Below, one piece after another: positions 51,173-59,549 of a stretch of 64,000 nt of DNA. The translations under genes and the position numbers were made by a program. Numbering within the stretch: position 1 is the stretch's first letter; the number at the start of each line of letters is the position of its first letter. The DNA comes from Streptomyces sp. DSM 110735 (GTDB lineage Bacteria; Actinomycetota; Actinomycetes; Streptomycetales; Streptomycetaceae): NCBI RefSeq assembly GCF_016482685.1, contig NZ_JACYHF010000003.1, positions 186,001-250,000 of the forward strand, in the 5' to 3' direction. Below the pieces are notes generated by a model, which was given only the letters and a program-made list of their open reading frames with translations, made no database searches and was not told where the DNA came from.

Positions 51173-52378
51173 TCACATGAAGTTGCGGGTGTGCAGTGCG
51201 GACAGGGCGGCTGCCTCGTCGTCGGGGAAGCCGAGCCGGGCGAGCCGGTGGCGGCGGCCCTCGTCCATGTCCTTCTGGAGTTCCTGGACCGCCTGCCAGC
51301 CCCGGGCGATGTCCTCGGGCTCCCAGGATCCGGCGGCGAGCAGCACCAGGGAGTCGAAGACGTCCTGGTTGAGTCCGGCGGTGCCGATCAGCGCGTCGTG
51401 CCGTCGCTCGACGGCGGCGCGCAGCCGCCCGTGCAGCAGCGGGTCGACACCGGCGCGGTGTTCGAGGTGGCCGACGCCGAAGGCGACGTGCCGGGCCTCG
51501 TCGGTGCGCACCAGGTGGCTGATGCGGCGGGTGACGGGGTCGGGGGCGTGGCGTTCCAGGAAGGACAGGAGGTTGAGGAAGCTGCCCTCGCCGAGGACGG
51601 AGAGCAGGAAGGAGGCGATGGAGAAGTCGGGCTCGGTGAGCAGGGTGGCCAGCGAGGCGCGACCGCCGACCGATGAGGTGCCCATCTCGCCGCCCTTGAG
51701 CAGCGCCCGCTGGGTGAAGACCTCCACGTGCCGCGCCTCATCGGCGGCTTGGACGGCGAGCAGTTGCAGCACCTCGCGGAAGTGCGGGTGGACCTGGACG
51801 AGGAGGCGCCCGGGGATGACCAGGGCGGCCTGTTCGTTCTCCACGAGGTACGTCATGACCTGGACGACGGCGTCCTCGATCTCGTCGGGCAGCTCGAACT
51901 CGGCGTCCCAGTCGACGGCCGTCCCGGGGTTCCACTGGGAGGCGGTGGCCTGGCGGTAGAGCCGGGGGGCCAGCTCGGTCCAGGCCACGTCGCGGTCGGC
52001 CACCGCGAAGGGGATCTCGGGACCGCCCGCCTCCACCAGGGCGCCGCGCGCGGCGAGACCCCAGTGCGGCGGCGCCCGGTCCACGATCTCCGTGCTGGGC
52101 GCGCCGCCCGCGCGTTCCGCGCCGTGCAGGCGGGCGGTCGCGGCGGGACCCGGGCGGATCCGCGCGACGACCGGGGACTCGCGTGGGTCGGCGCGCTCCA
52201 GCTCGTGCCCCTCGTGACGGCACCAGGCGGCCAGGTGCGGCGCGAGTGCCGGGTCGGTGCCGGTGATCTCGACGACTGCGCCGGGCGGCACCCGGCGCAG
52301 GACGCGGGTCAGCAGCAGCCGCGCGCCCTGCTCGAAGCCGAGGGTGCCGAGGTCGACCGGGGCGGTGCCGGTGGTCAT
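51173..52378 (-). CDS. TusA-like domain fused to ferritin-like diiron domain
   Basis: 401 residues. Residues ~4-60 (VDLGTLGFEQGARLLLTRVL, PPGAVVEITGTDP, WCRHEGHEL) follow TusA closely, but the catalytic CPxP is replaced by EQGA; the later GFC-type cysteine (WCRHEGHE) is kept. Residues ~185-380 are helical with ferritin-like iron motifs ENEQAAL, QAADEARHVEVF and VRTDEARHVAFGVGHLEHR. TusA-like proteins shuttle sulfur, and the relative YedF is genomically linked to selenium. The fusion is unusual. It overlaps the upstream gene (ATGA) and ends 10 bp before the desulfurase. Function unknown. Confidence 0.8.
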   Translation of the reverse strand: MTTGTAPVDLGTLGFEQGARLLLTRVLRRVPPGAVVEITGTDPALAPHLAAWCRHEGHELERADPRESPVVARIRPGPAATARLHGAERAGGAPSTEIVDRAPPHWGLAARGALVEAGGPEIPFAVADRDVAWTELAPRLYRQATASQWNPGTAVDWDAEFELPDEIEDAVVQVMTYLVENEQAALVIPGRLLVQVHPHFREVLQLLAVQAADEARHVEVFTQRALLKGGEMGTSSVGGRASLATLLTEPDFSIASFLLSVLGEGSFLNLLSFLERHAPDPVTRRISHLVRTDEARHVAFGVGHLEHRAGVDPLLHGRLRAAVERRHDALIGTAGLNQDVFDSLVLLAAGSWEPEDIARGWQAVQELQKDMDEGRRHRLARLGFPDDEAAALSALHTRNFM

Positions 52379-53229
52379 GGCCGGTAGTCGGCGGCGGTGA
52401 TCCGGCCGCCCGGGTCGTAGAAGCCGGTGGCGTCGACGGCGGCGGTGAGCTGCCCGAACCCGGTCTCCCGGGCGGGCACCCACTGGGTGAGCCCTTCGAG
52501 GTCGAGCAGGCGGCGCACCTCGGGGTCGCTGTACGACATGGAGAGCAGCAACCGCGTGAAACGGTCGGCGAGTTCCGGGTCGAGGGAGGGTCCGGCGGCC
52601 AGGACGCAGTGGTCGTAGGGCCCGGTCTGGGTGAGGATCCGGGTGCCGCCGGGCGGGAGGGTGCCCTCCTGGCCGAACAGCAGATGGTTGGCGTCGATCA
52701 TGCAGGCGGCGTCCGCCTCCCCGGCCATCAGGGCGCGGGCCGCGTCGCGCTCGCCGCCGATGTGGTCGCCGTGCAGTCCGACCCCGATGTCGTGGCGGCG
52801 CACCTCGAAGTCGGTGCCCGGTTCCAGACCGAGTCCGGCGAGGTGGTTCAGCGGGATCAGGGTGGACTGGGGGGAGTCGACGGCGCCGACGGCGACGGTC
52901 TTGTCCTTGAGGTCGGCGGGCTCGCGGATGGCGCTGTCGGCGCGGACCACGACGACGGAGGTCAGATCGCGGTCGGTGTCGCGCATGACGAGGGAGCGCA
53001 CGTCGGTGTCCTGCGCGTCGGCCAGGCGGCGGGTGCGCAGCCAGGCGAGCGGGGAGTGCCAGGCGGCGTCGACGCGCCCGTCGACCAGGTCCTGCGCCTG
53101 GCGTTCGTAGTGGGCGTAGAGCACGAAGTCGAAGGGCAGTCCCTGCTCGCGCAGCCAGTCCCGGAAGCCGGACCAGATGGTGACGACCTTGGGGTCGTAG
53201 GCGACGGCGCCGAGGAGCAGCTCGGTCAT
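52375..53229 (-). CDS. PhnD/SsuA-type substrate-binding protein without signal peptide
   Basis: 284 residues. Periplasmic-binding-protein type II fold of the phosphonate/oxyanion group: LLLGAVAYDPKVVTIWSGFRDW, YERQAQDLVDGRVDAAWHSPLAWLRT, VVVVRADSAIREPADLKDKTVAVG, SPQSTLIPLNHLAG and CMIDANHLLF. It lacks any signal peptide or lipobox, and no permease or ATPase is nearby, so it is probably cytoplasmic and binds an anion or intermediate rather than feeding a transporter. Start and stop overlap both neighbours. Ligand unknown; selenite, selenophosphate or sulfur oxyanions are guesses from context. Confidence 0.8.
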   Translation of the reverse strand: MTELLLGAVAYDPKVVTIWSGFRDWLREQGLPFDFVLYAHYERQAQDLVDGRVDAAWHSPLAWLRTRRLADAQDTDVRSLVMRDTDRDLTSVVVVRADSAIREPADLKDKTVAVGAVDSPQSTLIPLNHLAGLGLEPGTDFEVRRHDIGVGLHGDHIGGERDAARALMAGEADAACMIDANHLLFGQEGTLPPGGTRILTQTGPYDHCVLAAGPSLDPELADRFTRLLLSMSYSDPEVRRLLDLEGLTQWVPARETGFGQLTAAVDATGFYDPGGRITAADYRP

Positions 53230-54377
53230 CACGCCTCCTCGAAGAGCGGCAGACCCAGCTCGGCGCGACCGCAGAAGTCGTGCAGCGCCTCGGTGGTGGG
53301 CGCCATCACGCGGGCGGCGAGGGCGTCGCGGAAGCGGCGTTCGACCCCGGTCTCGCGGCGGAAGGCGGCGCCGCCGCACAGGCGCATCGTGCCGTCGGCC
53401 ACCTCGGCGGCGGTCTCGGCGGCAAGTGCCTTGATCTGGAGGACTCGCAGGGTGGCCTCCGGGCTTCCGTTCTCCACGGCGGTCAGTGTCGCTTCCAGCA
53501 TCGCGCGCAGCGCGTCGGCGCGCAGCCGCAGCGCGGCGTACTGGTTGCGGGCGATCGGCTGCTCGGCCAGCGTCTGGTCGAGGTGGACGAGGCGGGTCTC
53601 GCGCAGGTGGGTGGCGGTGAGGTTCAGCAGTGCCTCGGTCACCCCGAGCGAGAAGGCGGCGCTGAGCACCAGGAAGTACGGCAGCACCACTTCGAGGGCG
53701 GTGCCAAGGCCCTCACCGTCGGTGCCGAGCAGGGCGGTGCGGGGGACGGCGACGGACTTCGCGGAGACGGGGCTGGAGGCGTTGCCGCGCAGCCCGAACC
53801 CGTCGTAGGTGCCGCGTACGTCGAGTCCTGTGCTGTCGCTGGGGACGAGCCACAGCGACATGACGCCGTCCGCCTCCAGCGGCTTGCTGGACCAGACGTA
53901 GCTGTCGGCTTCTCCGGCGGAGGTGATCCAGGACTTCTGCGCGTCCAGGAGCACGGTGTCGCCGCCGTCGGGGGTGGCGGTGCCGACAGGCGCCCAGAAG
54001 TGGCTGCGCGAGCCGCGCTCGGAGAAGGCGAGGCTGCTCAGGTGGTTGCCGGCGGCGATCTCGCGGCGCACGTCGTCGGGGGCGTACCGGTCGAGGACGG
54101 TGACGGCCGCGTAGTGCATGAGCAGCACCATGGCGGTCGAACCGCAGGCGCCCGCGAGCCGCTCGATCACCTGCGCGGCTTCGCGCAGTCCCGCGCCCGC
54201 CCCGCCGCTCTCCCGCGAGCTGAGCAGCCCGAGCAGCCCTGCCTCGCCGAGCGCCCGGATGCCCTCGCCCGGGAAGCGCCCCGCGCGGTCCACCTCGTCG
54301 GCCAGGGGCGCGACGACGTCGCGGAGCACGGCCTCGAAGTCCTCGGTTCGGATGTACGGGGATTCCGTCGTCTGCAT
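53229..54377 (-). CDS. Acyl-CoA dehydrogenase-fold flavoprotein
   Basis: 382 residues with the ACAD fold: FPGEGIRALGEAGLLGLLSS, CGSTAMVLLMHYAAV, LAFSERGSRSHFW, ITSAGEADSYVWSS, GLDVRGTYDGFGLRGNASSPV, and a C-terminal MRLCGGAAFRRETGVERRFRDALAARVMAPTTEAL. The usual catalytic YEGT glutamate region reads APTTEAL, as in monooxygenase-like members (DszC/SfnB group). A flavin-dependent oxygenase acting on an organosulfur or organoselenium compound is one possibility. First gene of the operon; the stop overlaps the next start (TGATG). Confidence 0.82.
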   Translation of the reverse strand: MQTTESPYIRTEDFEAVLRDVVAPLADEVDRAGRFPGEGIRALGEAGLLGLLSSRESGGAGAGLREAAQVIERLAGACGSTAMVLLMHYAAVTVLDRYAPDDVRREIAAGNHLSSLAFSERGSRSHFWAPVGTATPDGGDTVLLDAQKSWITSAGEADSYVWSSKPLEADGVMSLWLVPSDSTGLDVRGTYDGFGLRGNASSPVSAKSVAVPRTALLGTDGEGLGTALEVVLPYFLVLSAAFSLGVTEALLNLTATHLRETRLVHLDQTLAEQPIARNQYAALRLRADALRAMLEATLTAVENGSPEATLRVLQIKALAAETAAEVADGTMRLCGGAAFRRETGVERRFRDALAARVMAPTTEALHDFCGRAELGLPLFEEA

Positions 54378-54459
54378 GATTGCTGCACCTTGGGGGTTAG
54401 CGCCCGAATACTCCCTGTCACCGGGCAGTCAAGCAGCAGCCCCCGCGCAACGGGAAACG

Positions 54460-54481
54460 CCTTCACCGGCAGGGGTGAAGG
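54460..54481 (-). terminator. Hairpin between the DUF6193-like gene and the acyl-CoA dehydrogenase-like gene
   Basis: Perfect 8-bp inverted repeat CCTTCACC / GGTGAAGG with a 6-nt loop, about 40 bp after the stop of the upstream leftward gene and 80 bp before the next start. A terminator is likely; an operator for the downstream operon is possible. Confidence 0.5.
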
Positions 54482-54522
54482 GGTGAACTCGGGTTCGATG
54501 GCGCCTGGTTGAGCCCGCTGCC

Positions 54523-54927
54523 TCAGTCCCGGCGGGCGGCGCCCGGGACGGCAGGTCCGAGGTCGGCGCGAAGGTGGGACACCGCGAGGGCGACCGCCTC
54601 CCCGGCCGTGGCGGCTTCGCCGAGGGCGGCGGTGTGCGGACGCTTCCGCACGCGGTACGACTCGCCGTTGACCGGCGGGTCGATGGCGATCTCGACCCGG
54701 AAGGGGTAGCCGGTGCAGGAGCTGAAGCCGAGCGTCCAGTGGCTGGAGTAGACGTAGAGCTGCCGCAGCCGGGGTTCGGCGTGGGCCGCCTCCACGAGGG
54801 CGGCGAAGGCGGTGAAGTCCGGTGCCTTGGCGGCTAGTTGCCGCATCTCGCGCCACTGGTGTGCGACCACGGCGGCGGCCCCGCGCTCATGGGTCTCGGC
54901 AAGTTCGGGGTACGGGTCGGGGTTCAT
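54523..54927 (-). CDS. DUF6193-like protein
   Basis: 134 residues. The core LRQLYVYSSHWTLGFSSCTGYPF followed by VEIAIDPPVNGESYRVRKRP and a helical end (GEAVALAVSHLRADL) resembles DUF6193, a small Streptomyces family often near natural-product genes. Cytoplasmic, function unknown. No partner genes are adjacent. Family assignment is from memory of the motif and moderately certain. Confidence 0.65.
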   Translation of the reverse strand: MNPDPYPELAETHERGAAAVVAHQWREMRQLAAKAPDFTAFAALVEAAHAEPRLRQLYVYSSHWTLGFSSCTGYPFRVEIAIDPPVNGESYRVRKRPHTAALGEAATAGEAVALAVSHLRADLGPAVPGAARRD

Positions 54928-54960
54928 CCCCGCAGTATGACCAGTGCCGTGCGACCGCGT

Positions 54961-55674
54961 TCAGCCCGGCAGCAGGGCGTCCATGTAGCTGTTGGTCGGG
55001 CGGGGGACCTTCTTCAACGTGCGGATGTCCAGGGCGGGTTCGGCGGAGGAGGTGCCGAGGTGGCCGTGGGGGTGCCAGGTGCCGGTGACGGTGACCCAGG
55101 TGTTGGGCTTGGGCGAGGGGTGGTTGTACATGCGGACCTTGACCGACTGGGCGTCCGCGGCGCAGCAGTTGATGATGAGGCGGGTCAGGTCCCAGCCGTC
55201 GCCCTTGGCGGCGGGGGTGGCGAAGCCGGTCATCAGGACCGTGCGCTTTCCGATCGCCTTGGTGTGGTCCTGCCGCACCCGGTGGGTGAAGTCGCCGAGG
55301 GTGATGGGCAGCGGGGAGGTGGCGGGGAGCGGGTCGAAGGCGGTGTCGGAGGTGTCGGCGGCGCTCGCGCGGGGTGTCTCGCGGGCGGCGGTGTAGGCGC
55401 CGAGGGAGGGCGGGGCGTAGAAGAGGAGGCTCAGGGCGGGCAGGAAGAGGAGCCAGGCGACGCGCGGCGGCGGGTGTTCGCCCGCGTGCGGGGCGCTGCG
55501 CAGCGCCGTCCACGCCTGGGTCGCCCCGAGGATCAGCAGGATGACGCCGGAGGCGATCAGGAGGGGCTTCATCCCCGCCTTGACGTACCGCAGATACAGG
55601 TCGGAGAAGAGCGCGGTCTGGAGCAGACCGAGCCCGCTGAGGAGGAGCAGGGCAGCCTGGACGGGACGTTTCAC
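54961..55674 (-). CDS. TIGR03943 family (YcgQ-like) protein
   Basis: 237 residues, GTG start. Two N-terminal membrane helices (VQAALLLLSGLGLLQTALFS; PLLIASGVILLILGATQAW), a third at ~75-90, then an extracytoplasmic domain with the conserved INCCAADAQSVKVRMYNHP and VTVTGTWHPHG. TIGR03943 proteins pair with a YraQ-type permease, as here. In some bacteria such pairs are zinc-responsive; no clear Zur box was seen in the short upstream region. Confidence 0.85.
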   Translation of the reverse strand: MKRPVQAALLLLSGLGLLQTALFSDLYLRYVKAGMKPLLIASGVILLILGATQAWTALRSAPHAGEHPPPRVAWLLFLPALSLLFYAPPSLGAYTAARETPRASAADTSDTAFDPLPATSPLPITLGDFTHRVRQDHTKAIGKRTVLMTGFATPAAKGDGWDLTRLIINCCAADAQSVKVRMYNHPSPKPNTWVTVTGTWHPHGHLGTSSAEPALDIRTLKKVPRPTNSYMDALLPG

Positions 55675-56687
55675 AGCAGTACTCCCCCGATCAGCGCGCT
55701 GCACAGGACGGCGACGACCACCGTGGCGGTGGAGAAGCGGAGCGCGAACGCCCGCCCGAACGTGCCCGCCTGGAGGGCGATCAGCTTCAGGTCGACCATC
55801 GGTCCGACGACCATGAAGGTCAGCCGGGCGACCGGGGAGAAGCCGGTCAGCGAGGCGGCCACGAAGGCGTCGGCCTCGGAGCAGACCGCGAGCAGCACGG
55901 CCAGTCCGGCGAGGAACGGCACCGCCAGCCACGCCGAGCCGGTGAACGCGTCGAGCAGGGAGGGCGGTACGGCGACGTTGAAGGTGGCCGCCGCGAGCGC
56001 GCCGACGACCAGGAAGCCGCCCGCGTGCAGGAAGTCGTGCTGGACGCCCGCGCGGAACTCCGCCCAGCGGCTGTGCCCGTGCTGGTGTCCGGTGTGCCGG
56101 GAGGCGGGCCGCAGCCACTCCGACCTGCCCCGCCACAGCCACAGCCAGCCCATCAGCGTCGAGACGAGGAGCGAGGTCACCAGGCGCGCCACGACCATGA
56201 CCGGCTGCCCGGGGAAGGCAACGGCGGTGGCGGTCAGCACGACCGGGTTGACGGCGGGCGCGGAGAGCAGGAAGGCGAACGCGGCGGCGGGCTCGACCCC
56301 GCGCCCGATCAGGCTGTTGGCGACCGGCACCGACGCGCACTCACAGCCCGGAAGTGCCACGCCCGCGACCCCGGCGACCGGCACCGCGAGGGCGGCCCGC
56401 TTCGGCAGCAGCCGGGTGAAGACGGAGGCGGGGACGAACGCGTTGATGGCCCCGGACAGCGCGGTGCCGAGCAGCATGAACGGCGTCGCCTGGAGGACCA
56501 CGGCGAGCGCGACGGTCCGCCACGCCTGCACGGCCGGTGCGTCGCCCCACCGCCCGACGAGGAAGACCAGCGTGCCGGGCAGCACGGCGGCGCCCAGGAA
56601 GAGCAGGGGTTTGTTGCGCAGCAGTCCCGGTGCGGCGGGTCCCGGTGGCGCGGCTGTCTCCTGGACCCGTTCCTGCGTCTGCTGCAT
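55671..56687 (-). CDS. YraQ-type permease (DUF318), partner of TIGR03943 protein
   Basis: 338 residues from MQQTQERVQE; an ATG 15 codons upstream is in frame but the added codons look non-coding. About eight to ten membrane helices with the family motif GVALPGCECASVPVANSLIGRGV, a His-rich cytoplasmic loop (HTGHQHGHS), and the second half motif CSEADAFVAASLTGFSP. The CEC cysteines and histidines suggest a metal or thiolate substrate. The stop overlaps the start of the TIGR03943 gene. Confidence 0.85.
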   Translation of the reverse strand: MQQTQERVQETAAPPGPAAPGLLRNKPLLFLGAAVLPGTLVFLVGRWGDAPAVQAWRTVALAVVLQATPFMLLGTALSGAINAFVPASVFTRLLPKRAALAVPVAGVAGVALPGCECASVPVANSLIGRGVEPAAAFAFLLSAPAVNPVVLTATAVAFPGQPVMVVARLVTSLLVSTLMGWLWLWRGRSEWLRPASRHTGHQHGHSRWAEFRAGVQHDFLHAGGFLVVGALAAATFNVAVPPSLLDAFTGSAWLAVPFLAGLAVLLAVCSEADAFVAASLTGFSPVARLTFMVVGPMVDLKLIALQAGTFGRAFALRFSTATVVVAVLCSALIGGVLL

Positions 56688-56755
56688 CCCGCCCCGACCC
56701 GTCAGCCGTTCCTCATACGATCGGCTCAACATAGCGGCCCAAGGTAAGACGCCTC

Positions 56756-57589
56756 ATGAGCGGGTTTCCCCGGCTCCCGCAAGGGGACTCGCCGGGCATG
56801 GTGGCGCGCGAGGCGGAGGAACGGGTGCGGGTGCCCGTGCTGCGGGCGAGGTGGCGGACACTGACGTTCGTCCACTGGCCCGTGCGACCGGAGGCGGTAC
56901 AGGCACTGCTGCCCGAGGAGTTGACCGTCGACCGCTACGACGGGACCGCCTGGGTGTCGCTCGTCCCGCTCCTCATGACGGACGTGCGCCTCCCGGGGAT
57001 GCCCTCGGCACTGCCCGCGCTCCCGGACTTCGCGCAGACCAATCTGCGCACCTACGTCCGGCATCGCGGCGGCGGGGACGGGCTGTGGCTGTTCTCCGTC
57101 GAGGTCGGCTGCCCGGCGCTGTGCGCCGCGCGCGCCGTCGGGGCGCCGTACCACCCGGGGAGCGTGGAGCTGCGCACGAGCGGGGACACCGTCGTCTACT
57201 CCGGCTCGCGGTGGACCGGCGGCGCCTTCTACCGGCTGGTCGTCCGGCCCGGCGATCCCGTCGAGCCGACGGAGCGCGACCACTGGCTGGTCTCGCGCTG
57301 GCGGGCGTACACGCGCCGCGCGGGACTGTTGTGGGCCAGCCCGGTGGAGCACGAACCGTGGCCGCTGAACTCCGCGAGCGTCGAGGCGCTGGAGGAGAAC
57401 CTGACAGCCGCGGCGGGGCTGCCCGCACCGCTCGGCGAGCCCGTCGTGCACTACTCGCGTCCGGTACGGGACGTACGACTGGGCGCGGCGCGTCCGGTGC
57501 GGGGAGGCGGTCGCCGACCGGTCCGGGAGACGACGGCCGACGGTCGGTCCTGGCCATGGGACGCCGGAAGGGGAACGGGCCGTCGTTGA
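56756..57589 (+). CDS. DUF2071 (YqjF-like) protein
   Basis: 277 residues. Features: RARWRTLTFVHWPVRPEAVQALLPEELTVD, WVSLVPLLMTDVRLPG, FAQTNLRTYVRHRGGGDGLWLFSVEV, and HEPWPLNSASVEALEENL, all typical of DUF2071/YqjF proteins related to acetoacetate decarboxylase-fold proteins. Function unknown. Divergent from the permease pair. The last ~30 residues are Arg/Gly-rich and variable. Confidence 0.88.
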   Translation: MSGFPRLPQGDSPGMVAREAEERVRVPVLRARWRTLTFVHWPVRPEAVQALLPEELTVDRYDGTAWVSLVPLLMTDVRLPGMPSALPALPDFAQTNLRTYVRHRGGGDGLWLFSVEVGCPALCAARAVGAPYHPGSVELRTSGDTVVYSGSRWTGGAFYRLVVRPGDPVEPTERDHWLVSRWRAYTRRAGLLWASPVEHEPWPLNSASVEALEENLTAAAGLPAPLGEPVVHYSRPVRDVRLGAARPVRGGGRRPVRETTADGRSWPWDAGRGTGRR

Positions 57590-57723
57590 TCGGTGCACCG
57601 CCCCCGCATAGGCTGTCATGCGCACCACACGCGCACCGCACCTCACACGCCGTCGCGAGGCGGCGCGCCCCCGCCGACACCTGTGGTCCGGATGGTCGGG
57701 TCCGACGAGGGAGACAACCGACG

Positions 57724-58314
57724 ATGAGCAGGGCGATGAAGTCACTGCTGGCCGGGCTGGTGGCCGAGGCGTCCAGGACGCTCACCCCGCCGGCCGAGCC
57801 ACGCGTGGTCATGGGCGCGTTCTGCGCCGCCATGAGCAAGCGTCGCGGGCGTCCGATCGACCTCGTCTTCCGCGCCTTCCCCGAGGACGTCCCGGCGTCC
57901 GGACTGCGGCTCGACTGCGGCGACCGGTCCATCGTCGTGGTGGAGGAACGCACCCCGCCCGAGTCCCAACTCGTCATTCTCGGGCATGAGTTGTGGCACG
58001 AGGAACAGGGCGAGCACGGGCACCGCGCCGTCGGCGCCCTCGATCCGGCGCGAGCCACCGAGGCGGTACGGCGGACAGCCGCGCGCATCCTCGCCGCGCG
58101 CGAGGTGCCCCGCGAGACCCTGCCCGCCGTGGCCGCCCGCGCCGGATCGACCGACCGGCACGAGCAGGACGCGGAGACGTTCGGGCTGCTCTTCGGACGG
58201 GAGTTACGGACCTGGATACCGGGACGCTACGCCCGGGGTCCGGTCAACTCCGCGACGCTGGAAGGACGGATCAGGCTGTCCCTCCTCAACCGGGGCGGGC
58301 AGTTGCCGAGATGA
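57724..58314 (+). CDS. HEXXH zinc-peptidase-like protein (ImmA/toxin-component type)
   Basis: 196 residues. HELWHE at ~87-92 is a zinc-binding HEXXH motif; the third ligand may be the Glu in the C-terminal DAETFGLLFGREL. Proteins of this type precede MAB_1171c genes in many actinomycetes and are sometimes called toxin components or ImmA/IrrE-like. Those loci usually include an HTH regulator upstream; none is visible here. ATG with GAGGGAG upstream; the stop overlaps the next ATG. Confidence 0.8.
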   Translation: MSRAMKSLLAGLVAEASRTLTPPAEPRVVMGAFCAAMSKRRGRPIDLVFRAFPEDVPASGLRLDCGDRSIVVVEERTPPESQLVILGHELWHEEQGEHGHRAVGALDPARATEAVRRTAARILAAREVPRETLPAVAARAGSTDRHEQDAETFGLLFGRELRTWIPGRYARGPVNSATLEGRIRLSLLNRGGQLPR

Positions 58315-59549
58315 GCCCGCTGGTCCCCCATCTCCCGTACGCCGTGCCCGCCGTGCTCCTGGCACTGGCGCTCGCGCTGAAGACCCCGACGTTCGTCCGC
58401 GCCTGGAAGGACCCGGACGTCCGCGCGACGACGCTGCTCCTGCTGCTGGGCGCCGCCGTGTTCGTCTCGGTCTCCCCGGCCGGCATCCACGGGATCAACA
58501 CCGCGACCGGAGTGCCCAACATCGCGGCGCCCTGGGTGTATTCACTGCTGACCGCGTTCTGCGGCTCCTGCCTGGCGATGGTCGTCACCTGGCGCGACGA
58601 GCCGTCCCCGCGCCGCAGCCGTGCGATCCGGCGCATCTGGCTGATCTACACCGGGACCGTCGTCGCGCTGTGGATCACCTTCCTGCTCGCCGACGTGCCC
58701 TCCGAACGCGTCCACGACCTGGACACCTACTACGCCTGCGAACCCTGGATGCGCTGGCACATCCTGCTCTATCTCCTCGCGCACATGGTGTCCGCGCTCG
58801 TCGCCGCGTACCTCATCTGGACCTGGATCTCCCGGGTGCGCGACACCTGGCTCAAGGCGGGACTGGTGTTCCTCCAGGCGGGCTACGCCTTCGGGCTGGT
58901 CTTCGACATCGCCAAGTTCGCCGCCGTGGGGGCGCGTTGGACCGGCACCGACTGGGACTGGCTGTCGACCCGGCTGGCACCGCCCTTCGCGATCCTGGAC
59001 GCCACGCTGGTCGGGATCGGCTTCATCGTGCCGCAGGCCGGACCCTTCCTGGAGAAGTGGACCCGCGACCGGATCAGCTTCCACCGGCTGCGCGCGCTGG
59101 AGTCGGTCCTGCGCGCGGTCGGACCGTCCGCAGCCCCGGCCCGCGTCGGCCGTTTCGCTCCCCTCGACCTCAGACTGCTCCAGCGCCGCCAGCGCATCCA
59201 CGACGGTCTGCTCCGCCTCGCGCCCCTCCTCGACGAGGACGTACGGCAGCGGTCGTACGACACCGCGCGCGCCGTCGGTCACGACGAGCGGACGGCGCGG
59301 GGCGTCGCCGGGGCGATCACGGTGCGGGCGGCGCTCGCGGCGGGGCGCACCCCGTCCCCACGCGCCCCGGAGGACCGGGGAACCGAGCCCGCACGCCCCA
59401 CCGACCCCGCGCGCCCTACGGACCCCGTGCGGATCGGTGGCGACGAGGACGAGATCGAGGCCATCTCCCGTGTGTTCCACCGCGCACGGATCATCGACCC
59501 CGTCCGCCGACGGGTGATTCCCGAAGAAAGCATGAGCACCCATGTCTGA
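58311..59549 (+). CDS. MAB_1171c family membrane protein
   Basis: 412 residues. Seven N-terminal membrane helices (YAVPAVLLALALAL; VYSLLTAFCGSCLAMVV; IWLIYTGTVVALWITFLLA; ILLYLLAHMVSALVAAYLIW and others) and a cytoplasmic helical C-terminal domain (~240-412, LRALESVLRAV, FAPLDLRLLQRRQRIHDGLLRL, IEAISRVFHRARI). Often labelled a putative transporter, but transport has not been demonstrated. Coupled to the HEXXH gene by ATGA and to the FAD enzyme by an 8-bp overlap. Confidence 0.85.
   Translation: MSPLVPHLPYAVPAVLLALALALKTPTFVRAWKDPDVRATTLLLLLGAAVFVSVSPAGIHGINTATGVPNIAAPWVYSLLTAFCGSCLAMVVTWRDEPSPRRSRAIRRIWLIYTGTVVALWITFLLADVPSERVHDLDTYYACEPWMRWHILLYLLAHMVSALVAAYLIWTWISRVRDTWLKAGLVFLQAGYAFGLVFDIAKFAAVGARWTGTDWDWLSTRLAPPFAILDATLVGIGFIVPQAGPFLEKWTRDRISFHRLRALESVLRAVGPSAAPARVGRFAPLDLRLLQRRQRIHDGLLRLAPLLDEDVRQRSYDTARAVGHDERTARGVAGAITVRAALAAGRTPSPRAPEDRGTEPARPTDPARPTDPVRIGGDEDEIEAISRVFHRARIIDPVRRRVIPEESMSTHV

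Noticed and set aside
56688..56760. Zur box controlling the TIGR03943/permease pair
   Set aside because: No TGAAAATG-type inverted repeat is present in the short region between the divergent genes.
57618..57723. A missing HTH regulator gene before the HEXXH gene
   Set aside because: The short region has no ribosome site or HTH-like frame, so the regulator appears to be absent rather than overlooked.
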